Source: Skeletonema tropicum
Taxonomy: Eukaryota; Bacillariophyta; Thalassiosirophyceae; Thalassiosirales; Thalassiosiraceae
Length of the DNA stretch: 64,000 nt
Assembly: GCA_037178625.1 (NCBI GenBank)
Contig: CM074128.1
Location: 2,666,001 to 2,730,000 of the forward strand
Direction: 5' to 3'
Part shown: piece by piece, positions 51,597-61,024 of the stretch
Layout of the letters: every line of letters begins with the position of its first letter
How positions within the stretch are numbered: the stretch's first letter is position 1
Notes under the pieces: model-generated
Database searches by the model: none
What the model saw: only the letters and a program-made list of their open reading frames with translations
What the model was told of the DNA's origin: nothing
Position numbers and translations under genes: made by a program

Positions 51597-53378
51597 ATGG
51601 AGAGAAACAATGTCAAGAGCTCAATCGATAAACTTCAAGCACGAGGAGACCTCTTCACTCGTCAACTCATCAAGGAAAAGAAGCGAACAAACGAGCTTCA
51701 AGTCAAGCTCAAAGAAGTCAATGCTCAGATCGCTCAAATTCGCGAATCAAACAAGCAGAAGGCAATCTGCCTCTTGAACAAATACTCCACAACTCCAAAT
51801 GACGCTTACCACCGCGTAGATGGAGTGAATCCCACATCCTTGGCCGAGAGCAATCAAAAGAAGATAGTCAAAACCTTGGAGAGCAGATTGGGCAAAGCAT
51901 TGGTCAGACGAAATCAGCTTGAAAATGAAAACACTCTCATCAAAGACAAGATCGACAAACTCAGACGCAAGATTGCCAATGATATCAAGAATCGTGCGCG
52001 TATGGAGAAAGAATTGATTCAAATCAAGGACGATATGGAGGAAATCATGGAACGGGCATGCAGCAGCTGCCGATGAACGGGAGAAACTCATTGTCAAAAG
52101 GAATCAGATCCTCGAAGAGAACGACGAGAAACAGCTCATCTTTGAAAAGGAATACGGCGAACTCAGCAGCTACATTGTTATGCAAGCGAGAGCCCTCGAA
52201 GATTCCATCGCCAAAGCTACAGATGATGTCACGTCCAAATTGAACCTTGCAGATCGCACTTTATCGAAGAATAGCGCTCTTGCAGCTGGAACACTCAACT
52301 CATCAAAAGAGATAAAACATCACCAGGCAAAGTTGGATCGCCTCGAGAACGAGTACGCATTGACAACGGCAAGTCTCAAGGATCACGAGAGAAAAATAAG
52401 TAGTTTTGAGAAGAAGTATAAAGAGCTGCAAGAAGTTAGCGGTTTGGAGTCTGTTGACGATATAATTAGTACATTTGTCAAGAATGAAGATGAAGGCTTT
52501 TCAATGTTTAACTACATCCAGGCAGTGAACCAAGATTGTGATAGGACAATCAAGCAGGGCACCAAGCTCAAGAAGGACATAGCGAAATTCAAGAACGAAC
52601 AAGTTCAAAAAGAGAATGCTCGTAGTGCAACCTGTTCAAGTGCACCAAGAAAATCTACGTGACGTCCAAGAGGAGCGAGAAAAATTATACCAAACAGCAA
52701 TCCAAGCCAGACGAACAGTAGAGACAATTGCAAGGAGAGTGACTGCTTTATACTTCAAGCTCAAGTGCCATGAAGTTGACCAGAACGAGCAGAGATCCTC
52801 CGCAAGAAACTCAGCTGTTCCTCCAACACTTAATTATCGACTTGATCGCAAACTCACCATGATTTCAGGAGGAGAAGTGTCCGAGAGAGACATCATCAAC
52901 CTTATGGAAGCTATAGAAAGAAGAGCGATACAAATTATCAACATCTATCTGAAGAAAGAATCCTCCACAACGAGGAGATCAAGGAGACAAAACTCCATGC
53001 TGGTGAGTGTAGACTTAGTTTGGACAACATTGTGTACATTTTGTAGACATTCCTCATCACAACCATCTTTAACTCTTGCTACACACGCCAATTCAGTCAC
53101 CAAAATCCTCGCATAAAATTTTTGAGAGAGCCATCGCGAATACCTCTCAAAACATGGGGATAAGCGAGGATGATGAATCAGTTCAAGATGACAGGAGTGA
53201 ATCCTCCTCAGATGATGACGGTGAGGGTCGACCCATGTCAGTGCAGGCCATGCGCAGAGAGGCAGCTGAGAACATGCGCCCTGGCACGGCAATGCATACG
53301 CCTGAGCAAATAATATCCAAGACTGGATCGCCCAAGGGAATAACTAGATCGCCTAAGGCAAGGTATACAGTAATATGA
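51597..53378 (+). CDS. Outer dynein arm docking complex protein (CCDC63/CCDC114/DC2-like), with frame breaks
   Basis: Join 51597..53002 and 53097..53378, intron GTGAGT...TTCAG (94 bp, phase 0). It is almost entirely coiled coil. Frame 1 runs to 52059, where one extra T in CGGGCATGCAGC shifts it; frame 2 continues ADEREKLIVKRNQIL... through ISTFVKNEDEGFSMFNYIQAVN; frame 3 starts near 52605-52617 (an A5 run or AATGC) with QVHQENLRDVQEE. The FxMFNYIQxVN pattern and long coiled coils match ODA-DC2/CCDC114-CCDC63 proteins, which anchor outer dynein arms on axonemal doublets. The Ser/Asp-rich C-terminus (ESSSDDDGE) follows the intron. The gene implies a flagellate stage. The breaks may be consensus errors. 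Confidence 0.72.
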
Positions 53379-53474
53379 TAAAAGTAGGTAGTACTCCTAC
53401 ATGGTTGACAAGAGAGATTACTGGTTATTTTCTACATTTTTCTTTTCAAGTTCAATCGTCTACGAGATGACAAT

Positions 53475-54356
53475 TTACAGAGAGCGTGTCGACTTCATCT
53501 TAGAATTCTTTCGCAAGCTGACTACCGGCTGAAATTCGCGTCCAGCAGCAGCGTCACGAAACTGCTTCCACCGCAAGACAGGATGCAAATTTTCATCCAT
53601 CCTGACAGCCTTCTGAATGATCTTTAGTGCCTTAGAGGAATGCCCATTCTTATATTCAAACAAAGCATAGGCTTGAAGAACCTTGGCAGAACAAGAGCAC
53701 TGCACTTCCTCTCCCTCTGTGAATGCTACACGACGAAAGAAGTTGACAAACACTGAACGCGTTGCCTTGATATCACCATATCTTTGCATGTGCAAAGCCA
53801 ACAAGAGTGTGGTGACTGCCAACTTGGCATTATCACAATCTTCGTCGGATTCCTCTGCCTCAAGCTCATTAATGATCCGTCTATAAATCTTCTCTGCCAA
53901 TGTCAATTTTTTATTCTTGATAAGATATCTTGCGTAGTAATGTTTCGTGGCCAACTCAACAAAGTTCTTGTCGTACAATGCATCGCAGTCCTCCATTTCA
54001 CCAGAAGCAGCAGAATCCATCATCTGCGTTGATCTTTCAGGTTCCTTTCTCATGACAAGAGAATAGTATTCGACGGAGCTTTTGATCCAGGCCTGTCTAC
54101 GTTGAGAGAGACCAGATTTATCCGCGGGAGAGAAAGCTTGTACTGTATGATGCTGTGAGAGGAGTGTAGCCAGTAAGAGAAGTACTAATGCAATGGACGA
54201 TGATGCACGGTAGGCAAAGAAGAGAGCAGACTTTAATCTTCTTCGTTGGCTGGGTAGATGCTGCTGTTTTGGGTGATTGGACTTTGGAGAATCATCTGCA
54301 GTTGAGAGCAGGATTCTGTCATTTCGGAATTGTTCTGTTGTCATTGTCGAGGACAT
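53475..54356 (-). CDS. TPR-like protein with N-terminal signal anchor
   Basis: A 293-residue protein with a hydrophilic N-terminus (1-46) and a hydrophobic helix (about 47-72, SSSIALVLLLLATLLSQ) followed by VQAFSP. The latter resembles a plastid-type cleavage site, although the helix lies unusually far from the start. The soluble part has TPR-like helical pairs: ATKHYYARYLIKNKKLTLAEKIYRRII, LLALHMQRYGDIKATRSVF, and AKVLQAYALFEYKNGHSSKALKIIQKAVRMD. This suggests a membrane- or plastid-associated protein-interaction scaffold. Function unknown. It converges with the docking gene. Confidence 0.6.
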   Translation of the reverse strand: MSSTMTTEQFRNDRILLSTADDSPKSNHPKQQHLPSQRRRLKSALFFAYRASSSIALVLLLLATLLSQHHTVQAFSPADKSGLSQRRQAWIKSSVEYYSLVMRKEPERSTQMMDSAASGEMEDCDALYDKNFVELATKHYYARYLIKNKKLTLAEKIYRRIINELEAEESDEDCDNAKLAVTTLLLALHMQRYGDIKATRSVFVNFFRRVAFTEGEEVQCSCSAKVLQAYALFEYKNGHSSKALKIIQKAVRMDENLHPVLRWKQFRDAAAGREFQPVVSLRKNSKMKSTRSL

Positions 54357-54943
54357 TGTACAAGATGTGTTCAGCGTATCAGTAAAAGATGAGGTCGCTG
54401 CCGGTCAATTCACTTGGTCGTCGTCAAGATTTTATGAGCTCTTGCAAATGAATCAACAGGAGTTGTTATGAACAATGCGATGCGGCTGGTACAGTGTAGG
54501 CGAAGGATTTTGAGCAGATGATCGGCATCGGCATGTTTTGATGCATGTCAAGACCATCTGCAGAACAATCTTGCCCGAAATGTCCGTCGAAAGGCACGCG
54601 TCGGCGGATGTTGGCGCACGCCCTCTATCTCTTCGCGCCGCATTCGCTTCGGGAAAAGCGGGAAAAGGCGGACCCAAAGCACCCGGCGGGCAACCGAAAC
54701 GCCCGGCCGCACTTCGCCTCCTTCGCTTTCTTTCTTTTTCCCGGTTGAGCTGCCCCTGTCGTTTTTTGGCGAGACCTTTCTCGAAAAACATGCTCCCGAC
54801 GCTTCAACGCCATCACATCTTCACAGAACAGCATCCCACCAACAAACAAGGCGTGTTGCACTCGATTGATTGCATGCACTATTGCCATTGGTGGTAAGCG
54901 AAAGGACTGCCAGTAATACTCTTGCTCTCCATTCTCAATAAGT
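54357..54943. promoter_or_regulatory. Divergent intergenic region, TPR protein / zinc-domain protein
   Basis: About 590 bp between divergent genes. A GC-richer block lies at 54590-54730. Reading frames here are short and uncharacterised. Confidence 0.35.
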
Positions 54944-57900
54944 ATGACCCAAGACTTTGATGCCCGGAGAGGAGGGCATCCTTCCATGGGAGGTGGTCAG
55001 CCGCCATACATTCAAACTGGCCACCCAAAGAAGTATCCTCAGAGTTCTTATCGTCAGCAACCCCATCCGGGTCAACACCCGCACGAATACAGTCCTCCTC
55101 GTCAAGGAGGCTCCATGCCACCGCAACCAGAGTCGCGCTATCCTCCTGTAGCTTCTGATCGGTACCAAAGCTATCATAGGCAGCCGCCGCCATCTCATTA
55201 TTCTCCTGGAAGCATGAGATATCAGCATCCACCGCCGCCGCCACCACCACAGCATTACAGTGGTCACCATCAGCAACAGCAGCAGCAGCAACCGAATTTT
55301 GTACCATCAAGAGATGGAGCTTTTGCACCCTACCATCGACCGGTCGCGAGAAGGCCGATGCCAAGTCAAGGAATGTCCAACATGATGATACGTCCGAATG
55401 ATGGCCAGATTATCGATGTTGATAAGGATGAAGTCGAGCCAGCTATTGCAGTACGACCCACCATCAAGAAGGGCACACCAGAGAAGTCAGAGATGAAAGC
55501 ATCAGATGAGCATGAGAAGATTGATGATTCACGTGACGACAATGTGAAGGAAGTGGCTGTGGCACCTTCACAGGACAGAGAGAATCACAGCTCAGCCGAT
55601 ACCGCTACCGACACCCCTACCAAACGCCCGTTGGATATCGCCTGTACCGAGGCTACCATGCCTGCCAGTCATGATGAACCTACACCCAAACACTACAACT
55701 TCAACAAAAACAAGCGTTCAAGGATGTCAGAGGGAGGGATGTCGGAGGGAGTGCGAAGCAGTCAAAAGGCAAGAGTTCCAGCAGGTGGTGACTACTCGTC
55801 ATCTGATTCATTCGAAGCTCGTCAAGATAAATCTCAGGCAAACTTGGGAGAATATGAAAATCGCCACGCATCTTCTGCATCCATCAGCCAAGGTCTTAGT
55901 TGGGGTGAATATCCCGAGCCAGCTGGTTTGAATTCCAAGAGTATGAGCTGGGAAGTGCCTGCAGGAACATTGAGCACCCTTGGTAGTTTTGGTCAATTCA
56001 ACACGGGCAACCCTAAAAGCCCACAAAAAAAGAGAGACTCTGCACTCCAAGGAGAGTTTGCTCCTCTGCCCCCTCTGCCAGGAACAGAGCAAGATGACAG
56101 TAGGAAACAGACTCAAATCGCGCCACGTCCAATCCATGGGATGTTTGACCCTCCTCGCCCAACTAGTGGTCATTATGCTGGTCACGGTCGGCAAGAAAGC
56201 CTGAGGAGTGCTCACGATTCGTACCCCCCAGTTCCCTCTCTTCCACCATACCATCGTGGTCGTTCTGGATCCTTTGCGATGGAAGCGAGAGACAACAGTC
56301 ATGCAAGCCCTCCACGTCCACATTATGAATATGTTGAAAATCGCCCTGTCTACCCCGATCCTTCGCAGAGCACTAGCCTCTTTCCTTATCCGAATGAGCA
56401 GCCCAATCGACATCGTCCTGGAAGCTTTGAAGATGGATTATCTGCAAATCGCTCGTTCCAAAGCTTGGAAGGGTTGGAAGGCCCCGAATCTTCTCTCATG
56501 TATGGAAAATCCTTCTCCTGGGAAAGAGGGTTAGATATGGAAGATGGGAATGGTCAACACAATGACGCCAGCGACGATACTGCGTTGGTCCAGCTCAAGG
56601 ATCAGCAAAGTATACTAAGGACGCTTGCTATGAGAGGAGCAATCCGGACGATTGGTAACCCTCATAACTCTGTTGGATTGATTTTGCTTCTTTCTATGCC
56701 TGAGGATCGACACTGTCTTAGCGAGACTCTAGCTATCATACGCAACAACGTTGAGGTGTTTACTGCAACTGAAGCTGATATCAACGCTCCTGCACCTGGA
56801 CGGAAGAGACCCATTCAGCTAGGCCAGGTAGGGCTTCGTTGTGTGTACTGCCGCATGTGCCGCACGGGCAATCGCGTCAAACGTGCCACTTGCTTCCCAT
56901 CCTCCATGAGACGCATCTATCGTGCTGTTATCGATATGAAGTTGGATCACTTCAAGCATTGTCCGTATGTCCCCCCGGGATTGAAGCAGCGATTGGATCA
57001 GTTGAGCCAAGGAACTACAAGAAGCACTGGAATGACAGTTCAATACTTTATCAGGAGTGCAATGGAGCTAGGAATGATGGACATGGGTAATGACGGAGTA
57101 TTTATTAACTTGAAGCGAGTTGGAAAGGTCTACGATGATTCCGAAATCAACAACTACTGCAAACCAATCAAAGTAAAGAGGGCCGCCCCCAAACTGACTT
57201 CTGCACCAAAACCACGTTCACAAGCAAGAGGCATGCAGGCTGCAGTACCAATGCCCAGTAATGAGAAGCGTTTCCATGGAAAGGTAGTGCTCTCCTTACC
57301 AGAAGACAAAAACTTTTTGAGTCCTCTACGTTGCTTCCTTCGCGAGCAAGTGTGTGTCTTCAGTGCTACAGAAACAGACATTGCTATTCGCACGCCGACA
57401 ACATTCACTGTTCAACTTGGACAAGTAGGTGTAGGGTGTGTTCATTGCCTTGCCGTGGCTCCAAAAGAACGGTCAAACCGCGCCGTTTGTTTCCCCTTCA
57501 GCATCGGTAGAATCTATCAATCTGTAGCTGACATTCAGAGGTTCCATCTTGGCGAATGTCGGATGATGCCTCCTGAAGCAAGATCAAGGTTTCTTCAACT
57601 TCAAAGTGAGAGCGCAAAAGGTTCAAGAGGCCTTGCCACTCGCACTTACTGGATTGATGCCGCCAAGAAGATTGGTCTCAAGGATGGAACATCAGGAATG
57701 TTCTTCGACAGGGATCCTTCTCTTCCACCTCCAGTCAAAGACAAATCGCTTGATGTCCTTGCTCAAGTCGCTACAAATTTCAACGCATCCAAATACCCAC
57801 TCGTAGGCCCTGAAGACAAGCCTACTATTGCTGACTTCCTCTATCGTGTCATGGAGCAATTACAGCCCTGCCGGTTTACCGATGCTGACAGGAACAAGAG

Positions 57901-58540
57901 GCGATCCAAAAATCTTGGCTCTATCGGAGTCGAATGCAGGCACTGCGCCGGCAAGATTGATGGACGAAAATTCTTCTGGTCCTCAGTAAGTGCCGCAGAA
58001 TCGAACTTCGTCAGTGTACATTCTCACATGATGGAATGCCGGTACATAGACGACAACTTGAAGACGGAGTTAGCTCGATTAAAGACTCTGCGAAGAGAGC
58101 AAACTTCCCAGCTTAAGAATGGTTCACAGAAGGCATTCTTTACTCGAGTTTGGGAGCGACTCCAAGATATCGGCGAGAAAGTAAAAGCAGAAGAAAGCAT
58201 GGCGCTCGAAGCAGCTGCGAACAATCAATTCAGTGAGACCAAGAAGGGGGAACGTAATGAAGAAGACGCGAAGGAACTTCAAGCTTGTGGGTCAGATGAT
58301 ATCAATGCACTTCTTCAAAACCAGAGCACCTTGAGCAGCATGCCTAGTATTGAACAGTGTGACTCTATCGTGAAAACTGCCATTCAGCAACTGTCCGATG
58401 AAGAGATCAATTTGAGTGGTTCGACCGGAGACTCAGTTGTTGATGGTGCAAGTAAGAGTAGTCTGAGCAGTGTAGCTCTTAATCTGTCTGCGGTGACCAT
58501 GCAATGCAAAGAAGAGAAGACGAAGACAGCAGAAGTCTAA
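54944..58540 (+). CDS. Large low-complexity protein with three Cys/His zinc-like modules
   Basis: A 1,198-residue, uninterrupted protein. Residues 1-570 are disordered: Pro/Gln/His/Ser-rich, with a seven-Gln run and repeated Trp-containing motifs (LSWGEYPEP, SMSWEVPAG, KSFSWERGL). Three related modules follow, at about 572-685, 779-890 and 962-1050. Each has a start like LILLLSMPED, a turn F-x-A-T-E-x-D-I, then LGQVG-[LV]-x-C-[VH]-x-C with a later Phe-rich segment and H-x3-[CF]-x-C-like ending. The CxxC and late His/Cys could bind zinc. I know no function; a nucleic-acid- or chromatin-binding role is a guess. The C-terminus is acidic. Confidence 0.62.
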   Translation: MTQDFDARRGGHPSMGGGQPPYIQTGHPKKYPQSSYRQQPHPGQHPHEYSPPRQGGSMPPQPESRYPPVASDRYQSYHRQPPPSHYSPGSMRYQHPPPPPPPQHYSGHHQQQQQQQPNFVPSRDGAFAPYHRPVARRPMPSQGMSNMMIRPNDGQIIDVDKDEVEPAIAVRPTIKKGTPEKSEMKASDEHEKIDDSRDDNVKEVAVAPSQDRENHSSADTATDTPTKRPLDIACTEATMPASHDEPTPKHYNFNKNKRSRMSEGGMSEGVRSSQKARVPAGGDYSSSDSFEARQDKSQANLGEYENRHASSASISQGLSWGEYPEPAGLNSKSMSWEVPAGTLSTLGSFGQFNTGNPKSPQKKRDSALQGEFAPLPPLPGTEQDDSRKQTQIAPRPIHGMFDPPRPTSGHYAGHGRQESLRSAHDSYPPVPSLPPYHRGRSGSFAMEARDNSHASPPRPHYEYVENRPVYPDPSQSTSLFPYPNEQPNRHRPGSFEDGLSANRSFQSLEGLEGPESSLMYGKSFSWERGLDMEDGNGQHNDASDDTALVQLKDQQSILRTLAMRGAIRTIGNPHNSVGLILLLSMPEDRHCLSETLAIIRNNVEVFTATEADINAPAPGRKRPIQLGQVGLRCVYCRMCRTGNRVKRATCFPSSMRRIYRAVIDMKLDHFKHCPYVPPGLKQRLDQLSQGTTRSTGMTVQYFIRSAMELGMMDMGNDGVFINLKRVGKVYDDSEINNYCKPIKVKRAAPKLTSAPKPRSQARGMQAAVPMPSNEKRFHGKVVLSLPEDKNFLSPLRCFLREQVCVFSATETDIAIRTPTTFTVQLGQVGVGCVHCLAVAPKERSNRAVCFPFSIGRIYQSVADIQRFHLGECRMMPPEARSRFLQLQSESAKGSRGLATRTYWIDAAKKIGLKDGTSGMFFDRDPSLPPPVKDKSLDVLAQVATNFNASKYPLVGPEDKPTIADFLYRVMEQLQPCRFTDADRNKRRSKNLGSIGVECRHCAGKIDGRKFFWSSVSAAESNFVSVHSHMMECRYIDDNLKTELARLKTLRREQTSQLKNGSQKAFFTRVWERLQDIGEKVKAEESMALEAAANNQFSETKKGERNEEDAKELQACGSDDINALLQNQSTLSSMPSIEQCDSIVKTAIQQLSDEEINLSGSTGDSVVDGASKSSLSSVALNLSAVTMQCKEEKTKTAEV

Positions 58541-58708
58541 GTCAGTGTACGTTTTTACATAGCTATTTGTGTAAATAATCGAAATCTTATATGTGTGTAA
58601 ATTGACGTTATAATCATTCCCTCTCTCATTTTCCTTATATACTAGTACTGGGCTATGCTCCTTTTTAACCGCCCATGCTTTCTGCACACACTCCTCTTTG
58701 TTGATCTC

Positions 58709-59610
58709 TCAGATATCAAATAACAGTCGATTGATTTCTTTCCCTTTACAGCTAAGGCATTGCAACCCAATAGAATCATTTGTTTCACACTCGGCACATC
58801 TCGATTCCATCGAAGCGGTTGTAAATGTCAGCGAAGTTACTGTCGATGCAGTGCTTCGAGCATGCACGAATCTATCAACGGAATATTCTTCAACAGACTC
58901 ATTCCAATAATCAGTTACATAAGAAGGTACCGATCCAACTCTGTCAAGCCATTTGCGACCTTTTACTTTGTTCTTCTTGAAACCGAAAACGCCTTGTTCA
59001 TAACACATTCCTAATGTATGCAGTGCTAGATCTTTGGCACCACAAGACTCTTCTTGGCTCGCAACATCAATGAGAAGCTCAAATCCTCCATTCCAATCTC
59101 TTTCTACACCAATACCTCGGATAAGACAAATGCCTTGATAGACTTTACCCAGCGATGAAGCTGCCATGCACGCAAGTTGATAGAATTGACTTTGGTCACC
59201 ATTTGAGCAATCCTCAAACAGATGGGATTGTGCGAGGGCTGCCAAATCGTCTATAGATACTGTTCCTCCTTCAGCAGTATCAGCATTTTTCTTCTTGATC
59301 AGCGATGGCTTGAGCCCTTCACACTCTACTAATTTCTTAACCGTATTATCAACTATTACAGATGTGACCAAAGTTTTACCCATCAGTTGCCCAGTCATTG
59401 GTGAACGAATGCGATCTTCATCAACATACTGTTCTATGCATCCTTTGTCGTAAAAGAACTAGTAGAGAGAAGGTAAGAAAGTTGCAGCTATACAAAATCT
59501 GCTCGTACGATTGACGTCTCACTCACCCCATCCTCAGCAAGTGCTCCATTGATAGGCAGCGTGTTGCAGACGGGACAAAGAAATTCAATTGCAATATAAT
59601 TCGGGTCCAT
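58709..59610 (-). CDS. U-box/Sel1-repeat protein (short paralog)
   Basis: complement(join(58709..59458,59527..59610)), 277 residues; the 68-bp intron is GTGAGT...CTAG, phase 0, splitting EDG/FFYDKG inside the U-box. The U-box (about 8-70) reads LCPVCNTLPINGALAEDG, GCIEQYVDED and IRSPMTGQLMG, lacking the metal-binding Cys/His of RINGs. Sel1-like helical repeats follow (about 120-210), e.g. LGKVYQGICLIRGIGVERDW and LHTLGMCYEQGVFGF. The ending has paired CxxC motifs (CAECETN, CLSCKGK), a possible zinc site. U-boxes act as E3 ubiquitin ligases with E2 partners. It is head-to-head with a longer paralog starting about 200 bp away. Confidence 0.72.
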
Positions 59611-59806
59611 CTTTCTCAACAGTTGTAAGCTAAGCTAAGCTAAGGCTCTCTCTAGCTAGAGCAAGGTGTCGAGTTTGTTTGTATCTAGAGAGATGTCATG
59701 TGTGAAATTTTCACAGACGGAACATCAAACAGATGGAACATCAACTTTTTCACAGACGTAACAATAAACACTCAAACCACATCATTATGAACACATTGCA
59801 GGCAAC

Positions 59807-61024
59807 ATGAGCGATGTACTGAATGATATAGCCAGAGAGCTCCTTTGCCCACTATCCAATACACTCCCAATCGATCCTGTTTTATGCCAGGATGGATTGG
59901 TGTACGAAAGGGAAGATCTTGAAGCTTTACGAAGACAGAGTCGTGCGTACAGCGTCCCACTCATTTCTCAGTCTCCGTTCCACTCAAAGCTGAAATGCAT
60001 CATTGAGAAGATTGTGTCCTCTGGTAAGATCGACGATGCATACCTTGGCGGCTGGGCAGAGAAGAAACAGGCAAGCAGCGAAAGTACCACAATCGAAAAC
60101 GCTCTGGATCCTTACGAAGCCACGGCGGAAGGCGACACCAGACGAATGGTTGAATCAGGAGAAATGTGTCTCAAAGGAGAAGTGGTGGAGAGAGATGAAG
60201 AGTTAGCATATGCATACTTTGAGAGAGCATCTGAAAACGATGACCAGATTGGAGCTATCCGTAAAGCGGACTGCCTTTTGACAGGAACTGGCGTTACTAA
60301 AGACATTCAGGATGGTTACCAAACGTTGGTTGAAGCAGCGCAAATGGAGAGATCTGTTCCTGCAACACTGAGGCTTATTTACTTTTATACAGACGGAACC
60401 TTCGGCTTTGAGAAAAGCGAGTCTGCAAGAGCTAAATGGGAAGAGCACTTGAGAAAGATATCGCCGCAAACAAGCGAAGCCCTAGAGGAGAATATGTCCG
60501 CTCTGAAAGAAAGTCTAAGTTACTTGGCTGGGATGGACCAGGCAGCAAATGTCGAAAATGAGGAGACAGATTCTGATTCAATTGATGATGACGAGTCTGA
60601 CTACTCTACCGTCAACGAAGACGAAGCTCCACAAACGAACGCCACACGCATTGCCAATCCCAAGGCACCAATGAAAGCAGACAGTGAAGAGAAGACGAGT
60701 GAAGAGAAGGTCAGTGAAGAGGAGAAGACGAGTGAAGAGAAGCTCAAGGAATGCGTGACATGCAAAACATCGAAGCCTCAAAGTGGCTTCACAGCATCTC
60801 AATGGAAGAAAAACGCAGCCACAATTAAGTGCAGTGCATGCGTGTTCAATTTGCCAGCTTATCAAATACCCCAACTGAAGAGCAAGAAATGCTGTAGTTG
60901 TGGCGTCAGCAAAGCCTTCGAGAGTTTCTCCTTCAATCAGTGGAGGAAAAAGGAAGGCACTGGACGATGTTCGATTTGTGTCAAAAAGGGTACTCCCGAT
61001 CACATCCCAGTCAGTTCATTGTGA
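59807..61024 (+). CDS. U-box/Sel1-repeat protein with tandem Stc1-like zinc modules
   Basis: A 405-residue protein. The U-box (about 8-80) opens LLCPLSNTLPIDPVLCQDG and continues VYEREDLEAL and SVPLISQSPF. Sel1-like repeats span about 105-230. A Glu/Lys/Ser-rich linker (EEKTSEEKVSEEEKTSEEK) follows, then two C-x2-C...F-x-x-[FS]QW...C-x2-C modules (about 314-341 and 360-391): CVTCKTSKPQSGF with CSAC, and CCSCGVSKAFESF with CSIC. They resemble the Stc1-type C2-C2 zinc fold known from an RNAi/chromatin adaptor of fission yeast; homology is not certain. The last 25 bp overlap the convergent phosphoesterase gene. Confidence 0.7.
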   Translation: MSDVLNDIARELLCPLSNTLPIDPVLCQDGLVYEREDLEALRRQSRAYSVPLISQSPFHSKLKCIIEKIVSSGKIDDAYLGGWAEKKQASSESTTIENALDPYEATAEGDTRRMVESGEMCLKGEVVERDEELAYAYFERASENDDQIGAIRKADCLLTGTGVTKDIQDGYQTLVEAAQMERSVPATLRLIYFYTDGTFGFEKSESARAKWEEHLRKISPQTSEALEENMSALKESLSYLAGMDQAANVENEETDSDSIDDDESDYSTVNEDEAPQTNATRIANPKAPMKADSEEKTSEEKVSEEEKTSEEKLKECVTCKTSKPQSGFTASQWKKNAATIKCSACVFNLPAYQIPQLKSKKCCSCGVSKAFESFSFNQWRKKEGTGRCSICVKKGTPDHIPVSSL

